The notes under the pieces are model-generated. The model saw only the letters and a program-made list of their open reading frames with translations, was not told the DNA's origin and made no database searches. From Selaginella moellendorffii (Eukaryota > Streptophyta > Lycopodiopsida > Selaginellales > Selaginellaceae), in contig NW_003314317.1 of the NCBI RefSeq assembly GCF_000143415.4, positions 310,001 to 374,000 of the forward strand: a stretch of DNA of 64,000 bases, in the 5' to 3' direction. Shown here in pieces: positions 23,039-35,196 of the stretch. Each line of letters starts with the position of its first letter. Position 1 is the stretch's first letter. Made by a program: the position numbers and the translations under genes.

Positions 23039-24599
23039 TCATCGTCGGGTTTCAGGAAAACTCCAGCGCAAGATGGCAAAGTTGGCAGGGCTCGATATAA
23101 GCATCCCGAGCGCTTTGAACTCGTGCGATTGCACAGCATCGGTGCACTTGCCCATTTCCAACAATATCCTTTTGTCCATCTTGATACTAAATCCTTTCTT
23201 TGATTGCCAACGAGCACACCAGTAGACCCAATGAAAGCAAGCCCAGAAAGTCCACCCGGCATCCCTTTCGATGCTGCTGCTTCTTAGAGCATTATTTTCC
23301 TGGTCCCAGTCAACTTCAGAGCCGACCACTCGAGAACCCGGCATATGTTGTAGGTGCAGTGATCGAGGAGCTTGCCTGGCTCGGAAGAAGAAGACGCAAC
23401 ATCGAAGTATAACTCGACCAGGCAGAGATTGGACCTGGAACTCCTGCCATTCCCAGTGCCTGGTATACTTATCCAGCTCGAGAAGAAGCTCGTGCTGGCC
23501 TGCTGGAAACCGACTCGAGAATACCGTGTCCAAGGTGATATAGTCCACTGTTGTTCTCGTAGTCTTTCATGAACTGCGTCACCTCTCCATAGTGGCGCAA
23601 GAGGCCGATCTCTCGGGACAATTTGCCACCGCCTCCTCAGTCTAATTCTTGAGTCATCCATCCGTTGTAGCTTTCGCATATCTCTTCACAAGATAACAAG
23701 CTGACAGTTAACCTGTGGTGGCTGCGACACTGTCTCTCTTGCGGAGAGCATGAACGTCGAAGCGCCATAGCCAAATATACATAATAAGCAGTACACCTGG
23801 ATCAGTGAGGTGGCGCTACTGCCACTTAAGATCATGTCATAGAGAGCATATATACTTTACGAGTTCTGCCTCCTCGTCCCAGTTCGACGCGTGAGCCCTC
23901 GTCTTGAGTGAAAAGGATTTCGCATTCGTTCTTCTCTTTGAGCTACTCGCTCTTCAAAACCTTCCCGTGTTGCCTGTTTTGCAGCGAGGAGAAGCCAAGA
24001 AGGCTAGCGTTAGCTGGACCGAATATTGCTTCCTTTCTTCCTCTTGGATGTATCCGGGACAACGTCGAGCTTCCTCTTTCGTTGAAACGAAAGGTTGGTA
24101 TGCGTCCATTCCAAACTCTGCAATGCCAGTGCCACGGTGCTTCTCTTCAATAACTCTCTTGTATGGAGAGCAAATTCTTACAGTGTCGTGGGCTGTGCTC
24201 AAACGCTTTGCGTGAGATATTGAGCTTTCCAAGTGAGCAGGTGGATTCCAAAGGACGACATCCTTCGATCCCCAAAGCCTTCCTCTGGCTATGTCAGAAA
24301 ACATGATCAAAGGCAAGCTTTTTTTTTCACTCACATTGCAACTTTCCGTCTTATGGTGAATTTGTTTGTTTCTTTGAAGTCACGAGTGTTCGAAGTTACC
24401 TGTGATTTGGATCTTGGATGATCACCTGGAAAAGACTCTGCGCATTTGCCAGATCCCACTTGACAGGGCATCTTTGTAGAGCTTCGGGCTCCAGCTCCAT
24501 TGAGCCATGATCTGCAGCAGGTATTGGCGCATTTCTCAAATGGTTGCTTCCGACGGCCCAGACGTAGTGATCATGTACCACAATAATTCTTGACGTCAC
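23039..24599 (-). pseudogene. Copy B of the unknown minus-strand family
   Basis: Counterpart of 2,468-4,070, with the same conserved blocks. A 1-nt deletion in a T-run near 24,033 changes the reading frame relative to A, exposing the basic 'RKQYSVQLTLAFL' reading instead. No domain recognised; probably not functional. Confidence 0.35.
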
Positions 24600-24810
24600 A
24601 ATCCAAGCTCAATTCATCTAGCAACGTCGCTACCACAAGCACCTAGAAGATTATTGCAAATGACAGTCCCTCCCAAGCATGGAGGAACACACTACTTGTG
24701 TACTTCTTTACCTCAAGGCGAGAAATTTTATAGCTTCTAGCTTGGTGCATGGCGTGTGTTCGAAACTGCTCTTGACCAAAAATGCGCTCAACATCTTATA
24801 AATCTCTGTA

Positions 24811-25759
24811 TCATGAATCATCGATCATCTCTCTCCACCGAAACTGATCCGGTAGAGCAAGTCCATCAGCATATAACTGGCGGCGGCTACTCCTCATGTG
24901 TCTAAACATCCCTCTCTTCCTCAAAATCAATGGGCTCACACCTCCTCGCCACGATCTCCTGCGCTGCTCCCTCCTGCGCCTTGTAATCCCGCAGCAGCTG
25001 CTCAATGTGCGCCACCTCAAACCTGAAGAGATTCACGCAGCAATCCGGTTCCCAAACCGTGTAATCTTTAATCTCAATCTCGCGATGGTACTCCTTTGCA
25101 CCCTCGATCCACTCCACCAGCTGGTTATACACGTCGGGCTCGTAGCAGCTGTTCGCCGAGAAATCCATTTCCCCTGGCCTCTCTTGCAACAGCTTGCTGC
25201 ACAGCAAGTCGTCCTCGAGCTCCTCGAGCTCCTGGAGCTCCTCAACCATCCGGGCTTCAAACCGCAGCATCACTTCCCTCGTCCTATCAATGTCGCTCGC
25301 ACATCTGAACAAATCCTGCTCCGCCCAGCATGCCATTCGCTCCTTAAATTCTCTAGCACCTGGAGTGGATTTGGAAAACACATTGGACGGTGTCAACCCT
25401 TGTTTCCACGGTGATCTCCGGATGAGCTTCGCCAGCGAATTGCTAAACTTGGGCATTTGCATCTGCCGCTTGACGTCCCGCTTGACTTTAGCGCGTACTG
25501 CTTTCACGAGATCTCGGTGCGTTTTCTCATCCAAGCTATCCACGCGAGAGCGGAGGTCGGCGTAAGTGATACCAGAATAGGGGCCCTCTATAATACTAAG
25601 GAGGGGAAAGGGATCATAATAGTCATCGATCACCTCGACTCTGGCGATGAACATGTCGACATCTGCGGCCTTGCAGGCTTGATCCCACACGCGACACAAT
25701 CGAAGGTCTAGCCTCCGCACAACAGTGTTCACAACGCTCAGATAAGCATTCCGTCCCAT
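24811..25759 (-). pseudogene. 315-aa unknown protein, copy B, C-terminal frameshift
   Basis: Nearly identical to 4,296-5,243 from ATG 25,759 onward. A 2-nt deletion in the CT-rich tract near 24,912 (ccctctcttcctc against ccctctctcttcctc) makes the frame end at 24,902 after 285 codons. The remaining C-terminal residues ('FRHMRSSRRQLYADGLAL') survive in another frame to 24,811. The shortened protein could still be made, so pseudogene status is probable rather than proven. Confidence 0.55.
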
Positions 25760-25769
25760 CAGAACCTAC

Positions 25770-27130
25770 CCTAGCCCTAATTGTCTAATTGAATTTTGAG
25801 CTTTTGCGTGAGAGAAAAATTCAAATCCTGTTGCTGCCTTGAGAAACGCAATTTGAACAAACACACCTTGGGCTCATTGCTGCTGCCGAGCGAGCAATCC
25901 TAAACTTGCATACATATGACAGCTATTTTCTATGCTTTCTTTTCCCTCTCTTCACTGCCCTTTATCGGCCAAAACATCAAACCCATTTTTCCTGAAATCA
26001 CTGAACGCGATCCATGTAGGAGTACATTTACTCTATCTATTTATTTATCTGTTGATAGTCTCTCACTTGAAGCATGAGACTGATGGATGCATAATGCAAG
26101 GGTTTGTGAGCTTTGCTAATGATGCTCGCTACTCCATGCTTCATACAATCTTCAAGCTCTTCAGAAGTTGTAGACTTTACCTTGTTCTTGGTCTTCCTAG
26201 CTCTTCTTGGTTTCAGTGCTCTTGGCCTCTCTTTGTTCTATAACTTCTCTTGGCAATAATCTTGGCTTGATCTTGGCAAATTATTGGCTTGAAAGTTGAG
26301 TTTCTGTTGTCCACTTGTTTCTTCTTGCTCGGGTTTATGGCTTGATTGTAGTAGTGACCTTGGCTGATGAACCCTTGACCTTGTCAGTTGCAGATGCGAA
26401 GAGTACATTCCATCGTAAGTAAGACAAAGCTAGACGAAGCCTTCACTGAAGAGATCACATATATGGTACTCGATTTATACCAACTCGCAATCAAGAAGAG
26501 AGGTTGCTATCGTGATCATAAAGCCATGGAATATTCATAGATGAGCGGACGATACCCCCTTGCGTGACACTTCCCCATCACAACTAATAAGGCAGAGCTG
26601 GATAAGGTTCTGGGGCTCCTTCCGGAACATTGTTTGACTAAAAGTTGCAACTACACATCCTCCATCGTGCAAAGGAATTTGAGAGGGATGCTGCCAGTTA
26701 ATTTGTTCTAGTTGTTCCACCAGCCACACCACATTGAAGTTTCTATAGTCAAATATTTCATGTTTCTCTTTATTGCAGGCTCTCTGGAGTTATTCACTGT
26801 GTACCATAATCGCAACATAATGGATTTCCAACGCTACCTCACCAGCCACTTCAGAAATGTAGAAGTGAATCTAACTTGTCTACAACTGCGCGATGTCTTT
26901 TAAAGGGTAAGGTACGTTTGGAGGATGCCCAGCTGAAATGGTTTCATACCCTCGCTCACTTGTTTTACAGACCCAAAAAACAGTACAAAACGCGGGTTGC
27001 TGGTTGAAAGAAGGCAGCTGATGATCCTCAGATTCGCGAGCTGCTTGAAGCAAATCTCTTTACATATATTCCTTCGATAATATTCCACGATCTTCTAAAT
27101 CGATACTTTACATAGTAACCCTGCCCTATT
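25770..27130. other. Intergenic DNA of copy B
   Basis: Counterpart of 5,262-6,690 with several small deletions. No gene supported. Confidence 0.5.
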
Positions 27131-27142
27131 ATATTGGCGGCG

Positions 27143-28928
27143 ATGGAAGCTCTAGCATTGGCGTTCTCCTGGTTGCGACGCGCTCCAGCACAGGCAAGCA
27201 CGCAGGCAACAGGATTGAAGGTCCTCCTCCTTGAGGTGTGTACAGCTCGCTCGTTTCTGTCATTTTTTCTTGTTCCTTGACATTTTCCGCTTGCGGACAG
27301 ACTCCTGCTGCAACAGCAGACAAGAAAGCGGAGGATTTCCCAGTGCAGCTCGAGGCAGTGATCATCAGCAGTGACCCAGCATCAAGTGTTCCCGAGTATG
27401 ATGCACCTGTACTCGAAGAGGATGACGAGCATGACTTGCAAGGAACTCCAGATGTAGCTAATCTTCTCTTGCAGCCGGTTACTCCAATCGAGCTGGAGGA
27501 TTCGTCCTCGCCAGCACCACCCTCGCAGCTCGAGGCAGTTCTCGCCAGCAGTCACGCGGCAGCGTCAAGTGTTCCCGAGTATGATCCACCACCATTACCT
27601 GTACACAACCATGAAGGTAACTCGAGAGCTTAGATGGTTTGCCTGGAACTGCACCAACCTTCCCTTGCAGCTAGAGGTGGTCATGGTTGGCACTGTGGAT
27701 TCAGTTCGGTATACTTCTCTTGGTGGCAAGACGCTTGCAGATGACGACAACAACGATGACGACAACCTGAGCTGGGAGGATATCCAGAGCTTCTTTCGGA
27801 CCTGGACATTCCCGTCGGTGCAGCTACCGTCCAGAGCCGAATCGCATCTGGAGGTGGAGGAACTTAAGAAGCTAGTTGGAAAGTGGACTTGGAAGCTACT
27901 GACCACTCTTCAGTCGATAAAAGAAGAAATGTGGAATAGGCTTTTGAACGCGGGCTTGGAGGAGGACGAGGTGACGTCCCAGGAAGAACAAGCTTCAGTC
28001 TTTTGGCAGAGGTTGAGAGGCGATGGCACCAGCAGCGTGAGAAAGCACAGGAGGTCTCCAGACAAGAATAGCGAACGACAAGAACTTGTGGCAGCAATGG
28101 CCGAGGAGTCATCCCACAAGGTATGTCTCTGTTGACAGGAATCAGATATGTATTTGTACTAAGATCTACACTGAACAGGTGCTAAAGTCTCATGCAGCAG
28201 CAGGATCTCGAAAGTTGTTGAGGCAAGCTGATGTTTCATCGACACAGCTTCAGTCTTTTGGTGGAGCTTGCGAGGTGATGGTGTGGGAATGCACAGGAAG
28301 CTTCCATACAAGAATAGTGAAGAACTTGCAGCAGCAATGGCCGACAAGTCATCCTACAAGGTATGCCTCTGCTGACAGGAAGCAGATATATTCGTACTAT
28401 ATGCTGGATGGACATTGAACAGGTGCTAAAGTCCCATGCAGCCACAGGATTTCCATCTCAGAAGTTACTGGCTGGCGGCACTGGTGACACTAAGGAGGCT
28501 AGCAGCAATGTTTCACCACCACCAGCATCGCCACCACCTTTTATCGAAGCTTGGGCGAGGATGGTGGGAAGGCCAAGAGGATCAACACTGAAACGTTTCA
28601 AGAAGCTGAAGAGACTTCAATATCAAACTCTCAGAGTTTAGTGAATGACGTCGGGGTCAGCAGCGGCAGCGGCAGTGGCAGTGGCAGTGGCAGTGATTTC
28701 ATTGAGTTATTTGAAGGAGAAGGCATTAGCAGCAGTGATGCCTTCGTGAACTCGCTGTTGGAAGGCGAAGGTGGCAGCAGCAGCAGCAATGCGTATCTTC
28801 AGCTGGCTTCCTCCAATGATCTCAACTTGCAAGCGACGGCTGTGACGGCAACCCGCTGCTTCTTACAATCCTTGCCGGGCTGCTGGTTGCGCTGCTCTTC
28901 CTCTTCTTTCTCTACTTCCTCTCGGTGA
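27143..28928 (+). pseudogene. Acidic membrane-protein gene, copy B, frameshifted
   Basis: Uninterrupted relative of the copy A gene, with the same exon order from ATG 27,143. Relative to copy C it lacks an internal block of exon 3 ('LWEELKNFLGW' to 'RAQQDGE'), removed in frame near 27,980. It also has a 1-nt loss near 28,245 (acacagcttc for acaccagcttc) and another near 28,850. The last of these changes the hydrophobic C-terminus into an unrelated Cys/Ser-rich tail ending at 28,928. The membrane anchor is therefore lost, and the gene is probably dead. Confidence 0.7.
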
Positions 28929-29519
28929 TCAGGAGGGGAGGAAGAGAGGGCTCCTGCCTCACTGAGTTCCAGCTTTCGATGCAAATGCATCAGGATGTGC
29001 AGTGGACGGGATCAAGTTGTCGCAGGCATGGCTAGGTACTCAGATCAAAACTTGAAGGCGGTGGCTTAACACTCCGTGACGATCCCCATCGAGAGTGATA
29101 GAACTTCGGTGGCAGGTTTTCTCGGCTGGAGAGAAGGTGGCTCTAGCGTCATCAAGGCAAGAAGTGAGCGGAGATATCTTACAAAACAGAGGTTGCTGGT
29201 GGTTCCGGAGCTTTGTCTGGTCATACACAACTTTCTATACCGATTGATGGTGTAAGTGCAAGCTAGGAAGAAAGATCATATACTGAGTGTTTGTAGAATT
29301 TAAACATTGCTGATTCAGAAAAACAGTTTTTTGTTTTCTTCGAGGCTTGGTGGGAAGCAAAAAAAGTTGCAAGACTAGAAGTAACACTTGGACGGCAAGA
29401 TGAGTTACTATCCTGTGTGAGATGTAAATGGAAGAAAGCACAGTTACATTGCTTGTGAAAGGATTCGTGCAAAGCCTTCTCTCGTGCGTCTCTTCCCGTT
29501 TCCAGTCTTTGCTCACTTG

Positions 29520-29765
29520 GTTATGGCCTGAAAGACGAATGAAAGGAAGAACAGCTCTTAACCAGTGAGCGAGTTTTGTCAGCTTTACTTGACGCTAGAT
29601 GGAGCTGCGGCCTCCTGACAAGAGAGAACGCGCAAACAATAAGCCCCCACACAAAGATTTTGCCATCGTTTATCATCCGCATTATATCTATGTGATCAAC
29701 ATGAAGTTCTAGAAGAACTAAGCAATGGATCCAGAGAGCCACTTCGAAGTTCAACTCAGGCAGTC
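29520..29765 (-). pseudogene. WD40-like fragment at the end of copy B
   Basis: Minus-strand text 'FEVALWIHCLVLLELHVD' followed by 'NDGKIFVWGL' matches, in inverted orientation, the fragment at 59,400-59,640. 'DGK.FVWGL' looks like the end of a WD40 blade. Only about one exon is present, so this is a fragment carried with the repeat. Confidence 0.35.
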
Positions 29766-29958
29766 AAAAGCTCCAATTTTAAATGTTAATCAGGAATGGA
29801 ACCCTACCATCAACGGCCACCATTTAAAAATAAAAAACGCTGCCAAAGGAGCTTCTCCATTTACGATCTAGACGAGAACAACGTTTTTTCTCCAAGCAGC
29901 ACTCTCTTCCAGATGAAACGCGTACGGCACGTGGCCCCCCGGTGTCGTACGGAGGCGG

Positions 29959-32044
29959 TCAGTGGTAGACGTGCTCGGCTAGCCGAGGCGTTGGGACGAG
30001 CTTGAGCGGCTTGTCCAAAATCACACTGTTATACGCCGGGCTCACGTCGATCTCTCCTCCGTCCGGGGTCGCCCACTCGAATCCGTGCACCAGAGTGGAC
30101 ACTCCATACATGATCATGCATGTCCCCAGAGCAGCGCCGGGGCAGCCTCTCCTCCCAGCTCCAAACGGCACCATCCGGTACTCTGGATCAAACAGCGACG
30201 AGGACGCCGCCGCCTCGACCTCTCGATCGCTTCTCGTGGTAGATTCCTCGTCGCCCAAGAACCTCTCTGGCCGGAACTCGAGCGGGTTGTCCCACACCGC
30301 GGGGTTTCTTCCCAGAGAGTACGTGTTGATGAGCGCACGGGTGTTCTTGGGGATGAAGTAGCCGGCCAGCTCCGTGTCCTGGACCGTGACGTGCGGTATG
30401 AGGAAGGCGCCGACGGGGTGTAGGCGGAGGACCTCCTTGACCACCGCACGGAGGTACGTGAGGTGCTTGAGGTCCGACTCGCGTACCGCGCGGTGCCGGC
30501 CCCCGACCACGCGCTCGATCTCGTCCCGGACCTTGGAGAGTACCGCTGGGTGGCGGACCAGCTCGGCCATTGTCCACTCGCTCGTGATGGAGGTGGTGTC
30601 GGTGCCTGCCGCTGCCATGTCCTGCAAAGCAAGGTCACGGGACTATCAGGCACAACTGGAGGGACTGGGAAAAGTGAAGAGACAAAGGCAAAAAGATGTG
30701 AGAAGAAGGAAGACGCAAAGAACAAGCAAAAAGATGTGAGAACAAATACCAAAGGGAAGGAACTGGAAATCCAACACGACAAAGGCAAAAAAATGTCCAA
30801 AAGGAAGACAATCAAGCAAAGAAAGAAAGAATAATGACTTACCACAAGAATCGCCTTGATCACCGTGTGGCTCAATCCTTTCTGCGTCAGCAGCACGTCG
30901 ACGAACTTGTTGGTGGTGGAATCACCGTCTTTCTCCGCGCTCGTTCTTTTGCTGCGGTGTTCTTCGATCACGGCATCGTACAGTCTATCCGTTCTGTTCA
31001 TTATGTCCTTGATCTTTTTCTCGTAGCCTTGCACGTCCAGCCACCTCAGGAAAGGCAAGTAGTCGGCCAGGTTGAACGCGTTGACGAGCGCGAAGGCATC
31101 GTAGATAAGAGATCGGTGTTCGCTTCCATCTCGAGGCCCGGTGACTCCAGGCCCGAAAAATCGTTTGCCCAGAAGCATCCGAGCGAGATTGTTGCTCGCG
31201 AGTGAACCAAACAGGTGGCGTAGCTCGACTATGTTGTTTTCGGTGATCGAATCCGTCCTGATACTCAAAACTTTAGATATGAACTCCACAAGAAAACTTA
31301 CAAAGTTTTACAAACCTGTTGATCGCCTTGGTTGTATCCGCGTGACTGGTGTCGCTGCTGACAATTTTTTTATAAAAAACAATTATGTTTTTCATCAGAG
31401 AAAAGAAAAGCTACGAACCTTTTTCTTATGCTCGTCGTCCACACCGCTCGAGCCATGAGAGCAATCTCTTCCTCTCGTCCCTGCTTGAACAATTCGAGCC
31501 TTCTGGGAGCCAGGAGCTCCAGGGTGCAAATCCGGCGCATGGCTCGCCAATGTGCTCCATAAGGAGCGAACGCGATGTCGTTGCCACCGTAGGTGAAGTG
31601 TTGCGACGCGATGCTGGCTGGCCGGGACGCAAAAACCGCATCCTGGTTCTTGAGAATGGCCTTGACGATAGCTGGATCATCCGTCACGACCGCTGGAACT
31701 CGTCCCAACTTGAGAAACACGAGCGGACCGTAGCGTTTGTTCATGGCCAGCATTCTCTCGTGAGGAATCGGACTCGTCTGCAACAGGTTCCCGACGATGG
31801 GCCACGGCATTGGCCCCGGAGGCAGCGTCAGCCCAGCCAAATTCGAATTCTTATTCGAGCACGAATCATCCTTGCTGCTGCTGCTGCTCACGAATCTTAA
31901 TCTGTTGTGCTTGAGCGCCGAGAAGTATGCCAGAAGCAGAAGGCCAAGCAGCACCAGGTAATGCAAATGTCCGAAGGCTGGAAGATATAGCACCACGTCT
32001 GTACGAAGGACAGGATCTTGGAAGAAGCCCATAGCCAAGTCCAT
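29959..32044 (-). CDS. Cytochrome P450, clan 71, close to CYP703
   Basis: Exons 31,419-32,044, 31,316-31,357, 30,843-31,257 and 29,959-30,621 join in phase to give 581 aa. An N-terminal hydrophobic anchor ('HYLVLLGLLLLAYF') is followed by the proline hinge 'LPPGPMPWPIVGNLLQ', I-helix 'AAGTDTTS', K-helix 'EVLRLHP', 'FRPERFLG' and the haem loop 'FGAGRRGCPG', all intact. 'FFGPG', 'DYLPFLRWLD' and 'INTYSLGRNPAVWD' resemble CYP703, which hydroxylates lauric acid in-chain for sporopollenin, but 'AAGTDTTS' differs from the AATDTS of angiosperm CYP703. I infer an ER enzyme, possibly of spore-wall lipid synthesis. The first in-frame ATG is at 32,044; the open frame upstream of it has no ATG. Exon 2 is only 42 nt. 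Confidence 0.85.
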
Positions 32045-32967
32045 TCTCCTGACTTCCTTTCTCGTCCAAGTCCCCTGACGTACGTCCTCTCCGATTGAAA
32101 CCTTTTCTTTTGGCTTGCAGTCCTTGAGAACGACCTCCCTCACTTCACTGTTGCTGGTAGCAAAACTGGCATCTGTCTGAAACCTCGAAGTTTTCCAGAA
32201 TTCCCACCGATTCTGAAGAGCGACCACTCCACCAATTTATAAAATCCGCTGGATTTTTCCTGCTTTTCACTGCTGACTTTAGCGACGTAAAAGCAGCAAC
32301 GACCAGGCCGAAGGCGAGTGAACGAGTAGCTCTAAAGAGATTGACCAGGCGAGCAGCAACAACCCGAGTAACGCCGACTAAATGAGAGTTCTCAACCAGC
32401 TCACATCGTCAGTAGATAAGATGCGATGCAGGGTAGCTCGAACAAGTCGCAGCACCGCCATTTCAAGTCCGAGCGCCTCTTTTCCTCTTTTTCTCAGTCT
32501 TCCCAAGTCGCTGAATTGTTACTCCTTCCTACTTTCGAGAGTTGCAATGTCTTCCTCTGACAAACATACCAACTTGGCCTGTCATTGCACGCCTGCCCTG
32601 GCTACCGTCGGATGCTCATTTGAGCCCATGAATGACAATAACCAAATGGAATCACGCAGCCGATAGCCTTGTACCCCCTCTTAACTTTGCATGCCCTGGA
32701 GCCTCTCACGTAAAGCGGGTGCTGCGAGCCTCTTTTTAACTTATATAGCACCGCCGCTCAAAGATGACTGGTGTACTGGCTGATTCAACGTTGTTCTCGG
32801 CACCACAGGCAAAATTCTCGCTTGATCTCAAGACGCGTTTCCGGAAACTCTAATCCATCCTGCTGCTACGTCTGTGCTGAAAGAATGCCGCGACGCACAA
32901 ATCCTGTGTTGCTTGTATAGAAAACGAGCCACTTGTTTTTGCTGCCGACCACCTCGGACCCTCTCTT
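32045..32967. other. P450 upstream region and PMK downstream region
   Basis: Non-coding. It lies between the P450 start and the PMK stop, both on the minus strand, so it should hold the P450 promoter and the PMK 3' UTR. No conserved element can be assigned with confidence. Confidence 0.5.
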
Positions 32968-34978
32968 TCACTTGAGTAGAATTGATGCCACTTGATTCTC
33001 TAACCCGGTACCATCCTGGACAGTTGGTTCTTTCTCCTCCACACAAACACCGCGAGGGTCCTCCTCGACTGTCAGTGTAAGGACAGACCTCTCGCTCCAT
33101 CTCTGCTCTACCTTACGTCTAGAATTTTTGCCGATGGTGATTGCAAAAACCGCATCCCAACCCCCAGCTCCAGGGACTCCAGCAAAGAGTACTCCCGGAA
33201 GTTCCATTGTCTCGTCTAGCAACTCACTTTGTGGGCCTGGTTCAAGCTGTTTGAAAACAAAAATTGAAGCTCTGTCTGAAAGAAAAGGATTGACATACCG
33301 GTACTTTAGCCTCTTCTCCCATCTGTCTTAAAAGAGACCTTACAATGCTGAAATCTTGACGGATTTTCAGAAGAGCTGACACAACGTCCTTGTCCGAATC
33401 TTTGAGCCCATTCCACTGCATAAAAAGAAAAGGCAGTAAGTAGAAAGTTGTAGAAATAAGGTGGTTCACCTTGGCTTCTGCGCAACTGCTGCAAGCTTCA
33501 AGTACAAGTGTATAAGCTTCCGAATCCGTTTCGTGTAATTCTTTTAAACGCAAAAGGTCCGCCTCCACGTTTTCGTTTGCTTTAGCTAGGGTCCTCCAAC
33601 AGGCCTCCGCATTCGGGTGCTTCTCGCGCCAAGCGTTGACAGCCCCTACCATTGACGGTGTGTGTGATCCACCACGTCCAGACTCGCCCAGTACCTGAAA
33701 AATTGAAGAGCACTAGAATTTATCTCATTGTGCTCGAAGGACAAACCAGAAAAAGCATTGGAGGTAGAGCAAAGTTAGATCTTTGCGAATTCCAGTTCTT
33801 CATGTCCAGTACTGACTTCATTGCCTTCTCCAGCGACTTTGGTTTTCCATTGTCCTGGAAAGCGAAACAAGAGTTGAACTCAAACTCTATAACTCTTAAA
33901 ATCAAAAAGCTTACGTCAACGGGATCCATTGCTGGACTTAGCACTCCCGGTGAGAAGCGCACGTATTTCTGGCTTCCATAGACCGCTGCGCTGACATCAA
34001 AACCACTGCCAATTTTCCCTTGTGCATGGCCGTGTGCTGCTTGAGAAGCCGCGTGTACTACGTCGAGATACTCAACAGACCCGGAACCGAGCTGAATAAC
34101 ACCCAAGTACTCCAAAATCCCCGCAACAATGGCTGTAGTCATGGCCGCTGAAGAGCCAAGGCCAGTCTTAGCCACCTCAGGCGACGTTCCATCAGATGTT
34201 TCAATGTTGCGTGTGATGGCATGGAACTGTGGTAGCGATGCCAGGGATGCTGCCGTCAAAGGAAGCTTTCTTGCCTCTAGCTGCATTCGAGAAAGAGAGC
34301 AGAAAATAAAAAACTAAACTAAAGTTTCATCAGAAAAAGAAATACCTCATTTCTGAACGAGTAGAAATCGTTGCTGCCTTTGATTTCTATGTCTAGCCCT
34401 GGCATACAACTTACAATAGAGATTTTTTCTGAAAATCATGAAAATTCATACCTTGGAGAAGACGTTCGTAAACAGCATCACGATTATTCGCTGCAGCCAG
34501 TGCCGTAGCAACTCCATACTCGATCGCATTTTCCACAAAGTCCTTCCTGGAACAGCAAAAATCCGAGTACTACTCGAGAACAAATAAAATAAAATAGAAA
34601 CGTGTACTTCGTAGAAGGCATGTCTAGCTTGCAAGTCCGAAGTAAGAGCTTGTATGATCTCTCGGAATCCATCTGTGGAGAAGAAACCCTCACATCGATG
34701 AACGACTGCGAGCTCACAACGATCAGATCACCGTCCCAACAGCAAGATTTCGAGAAATCTTACCCAGAATTTGCTGGCGCCATCGCTGATCGAGTGCAGC
34801 GGCTTCACAGTGGCATAGAATCTAGCCGATGTGGAGAGAACAAGCCCCGGATTCGGCCGCTCCAGCACCAAATATCCGCCGGCGATCAAAACCTTGCCTG
34901 GAGCCGAGACTCTGGAATGGAAATGTCAGTGAGATCGAGACGAAGTCACTCGCTAGAAGAAGGCGCTTACATTGTCAT
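32968..34978 (-). CDS. PMK: Phosphomevalonate kinase (GHMP family)
   Basis: Ten exons close in frame to 498 aa: 34,971-34,978, 34,764-34,911, 34,608-34,705, 34,452-34,546, 34,346-34,398, 33,915-34,280, 33,747-33,854, 33,470-33,694, 33,299-33,415 and 32,968-33,246. The enzyme phosphorylates 5-phosphomevalonate in the mevalonate route to isoprenoids. The N-terminus reads 'VSAPGKVLIAGGYLVLE'. The GHMP ATP-binding motif is 'KTGLGSSAAM', followed by 'QGKIGSGFDVSAAVYGSQ', then 'GRGGSHTPSMVGAV' and C-terminal 'GVPGAGGWDAVFA', all typical of plant PMK of about 500 aa. Introns are 46-65 nt. The first exon has only 8 coding nt. A tRNA gene starts about 100 bp upstream. Confidence 0.93.
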
Positions 34979-35077
34979 GACGCGAGAAAAGAAAGAAAAC
35001 CTCTGTTCTAGGGTTCTAGAGATTCGTTGTCTACTTATCATAATAACAAAGTAATTAATCAGCCACTTGTTATTAAG

Positions 35078-35148
35078 GCTTTCATAGCATAGTGGTAGTG
35101 CGTTCGCTTCGTAAGCGAGAGGTCGTGAGTTCGATCCTCACTGGAAGC
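35078..35148 (+). tRNA. tRNA-Thr (anticodon CGU)
   Basis: A 71-nt cloverleaf. The acceptor stem pairs GCTTTCA with TGGAAGC (with a G-T pair), the D arm is GCAT..GTGC, and the anticodon stem TTCGC/GCGAG encloses TTCGTAA (anticodon CGT in DNA). The T arm GTGAG-TTCGATC-CTCAC is perfect. The A-box (TAGCATAGTGGTAGTGC) and B-box (GAGTTCGATCC) are intact. There is no intron and no encoded CCA, as expected for a nuclear gene. It sits between the divergently transcribed PMK and ENGase genes. Confidence 0.95.
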
Positions 35149-35196
35149 AAAACTCTTCTAAATATTTCTAGGGCTCATCTTTAGTGGACTTTCTCA

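Larger units (their letters stand above)
20609..29765 (+). repeat. Segmental duplication, copy B
   Basis: Direct repeat of copy A from 20,609 to about 29,570. It lacks the Copia element and carries its own deletions, for example 11 nt near 20,986 and about 70 nt near 21,170. The end of B, about 26,650-29,765, is also present in inverted orientation at 59,400-62,710, where the homology extends slightly further than it does with A. Confidence 0.9.

Noticed and set aside
30834-31205. Plus-strand open frames opposite the P450
   Set aside because: Antisense shadows of P450 exon 3.
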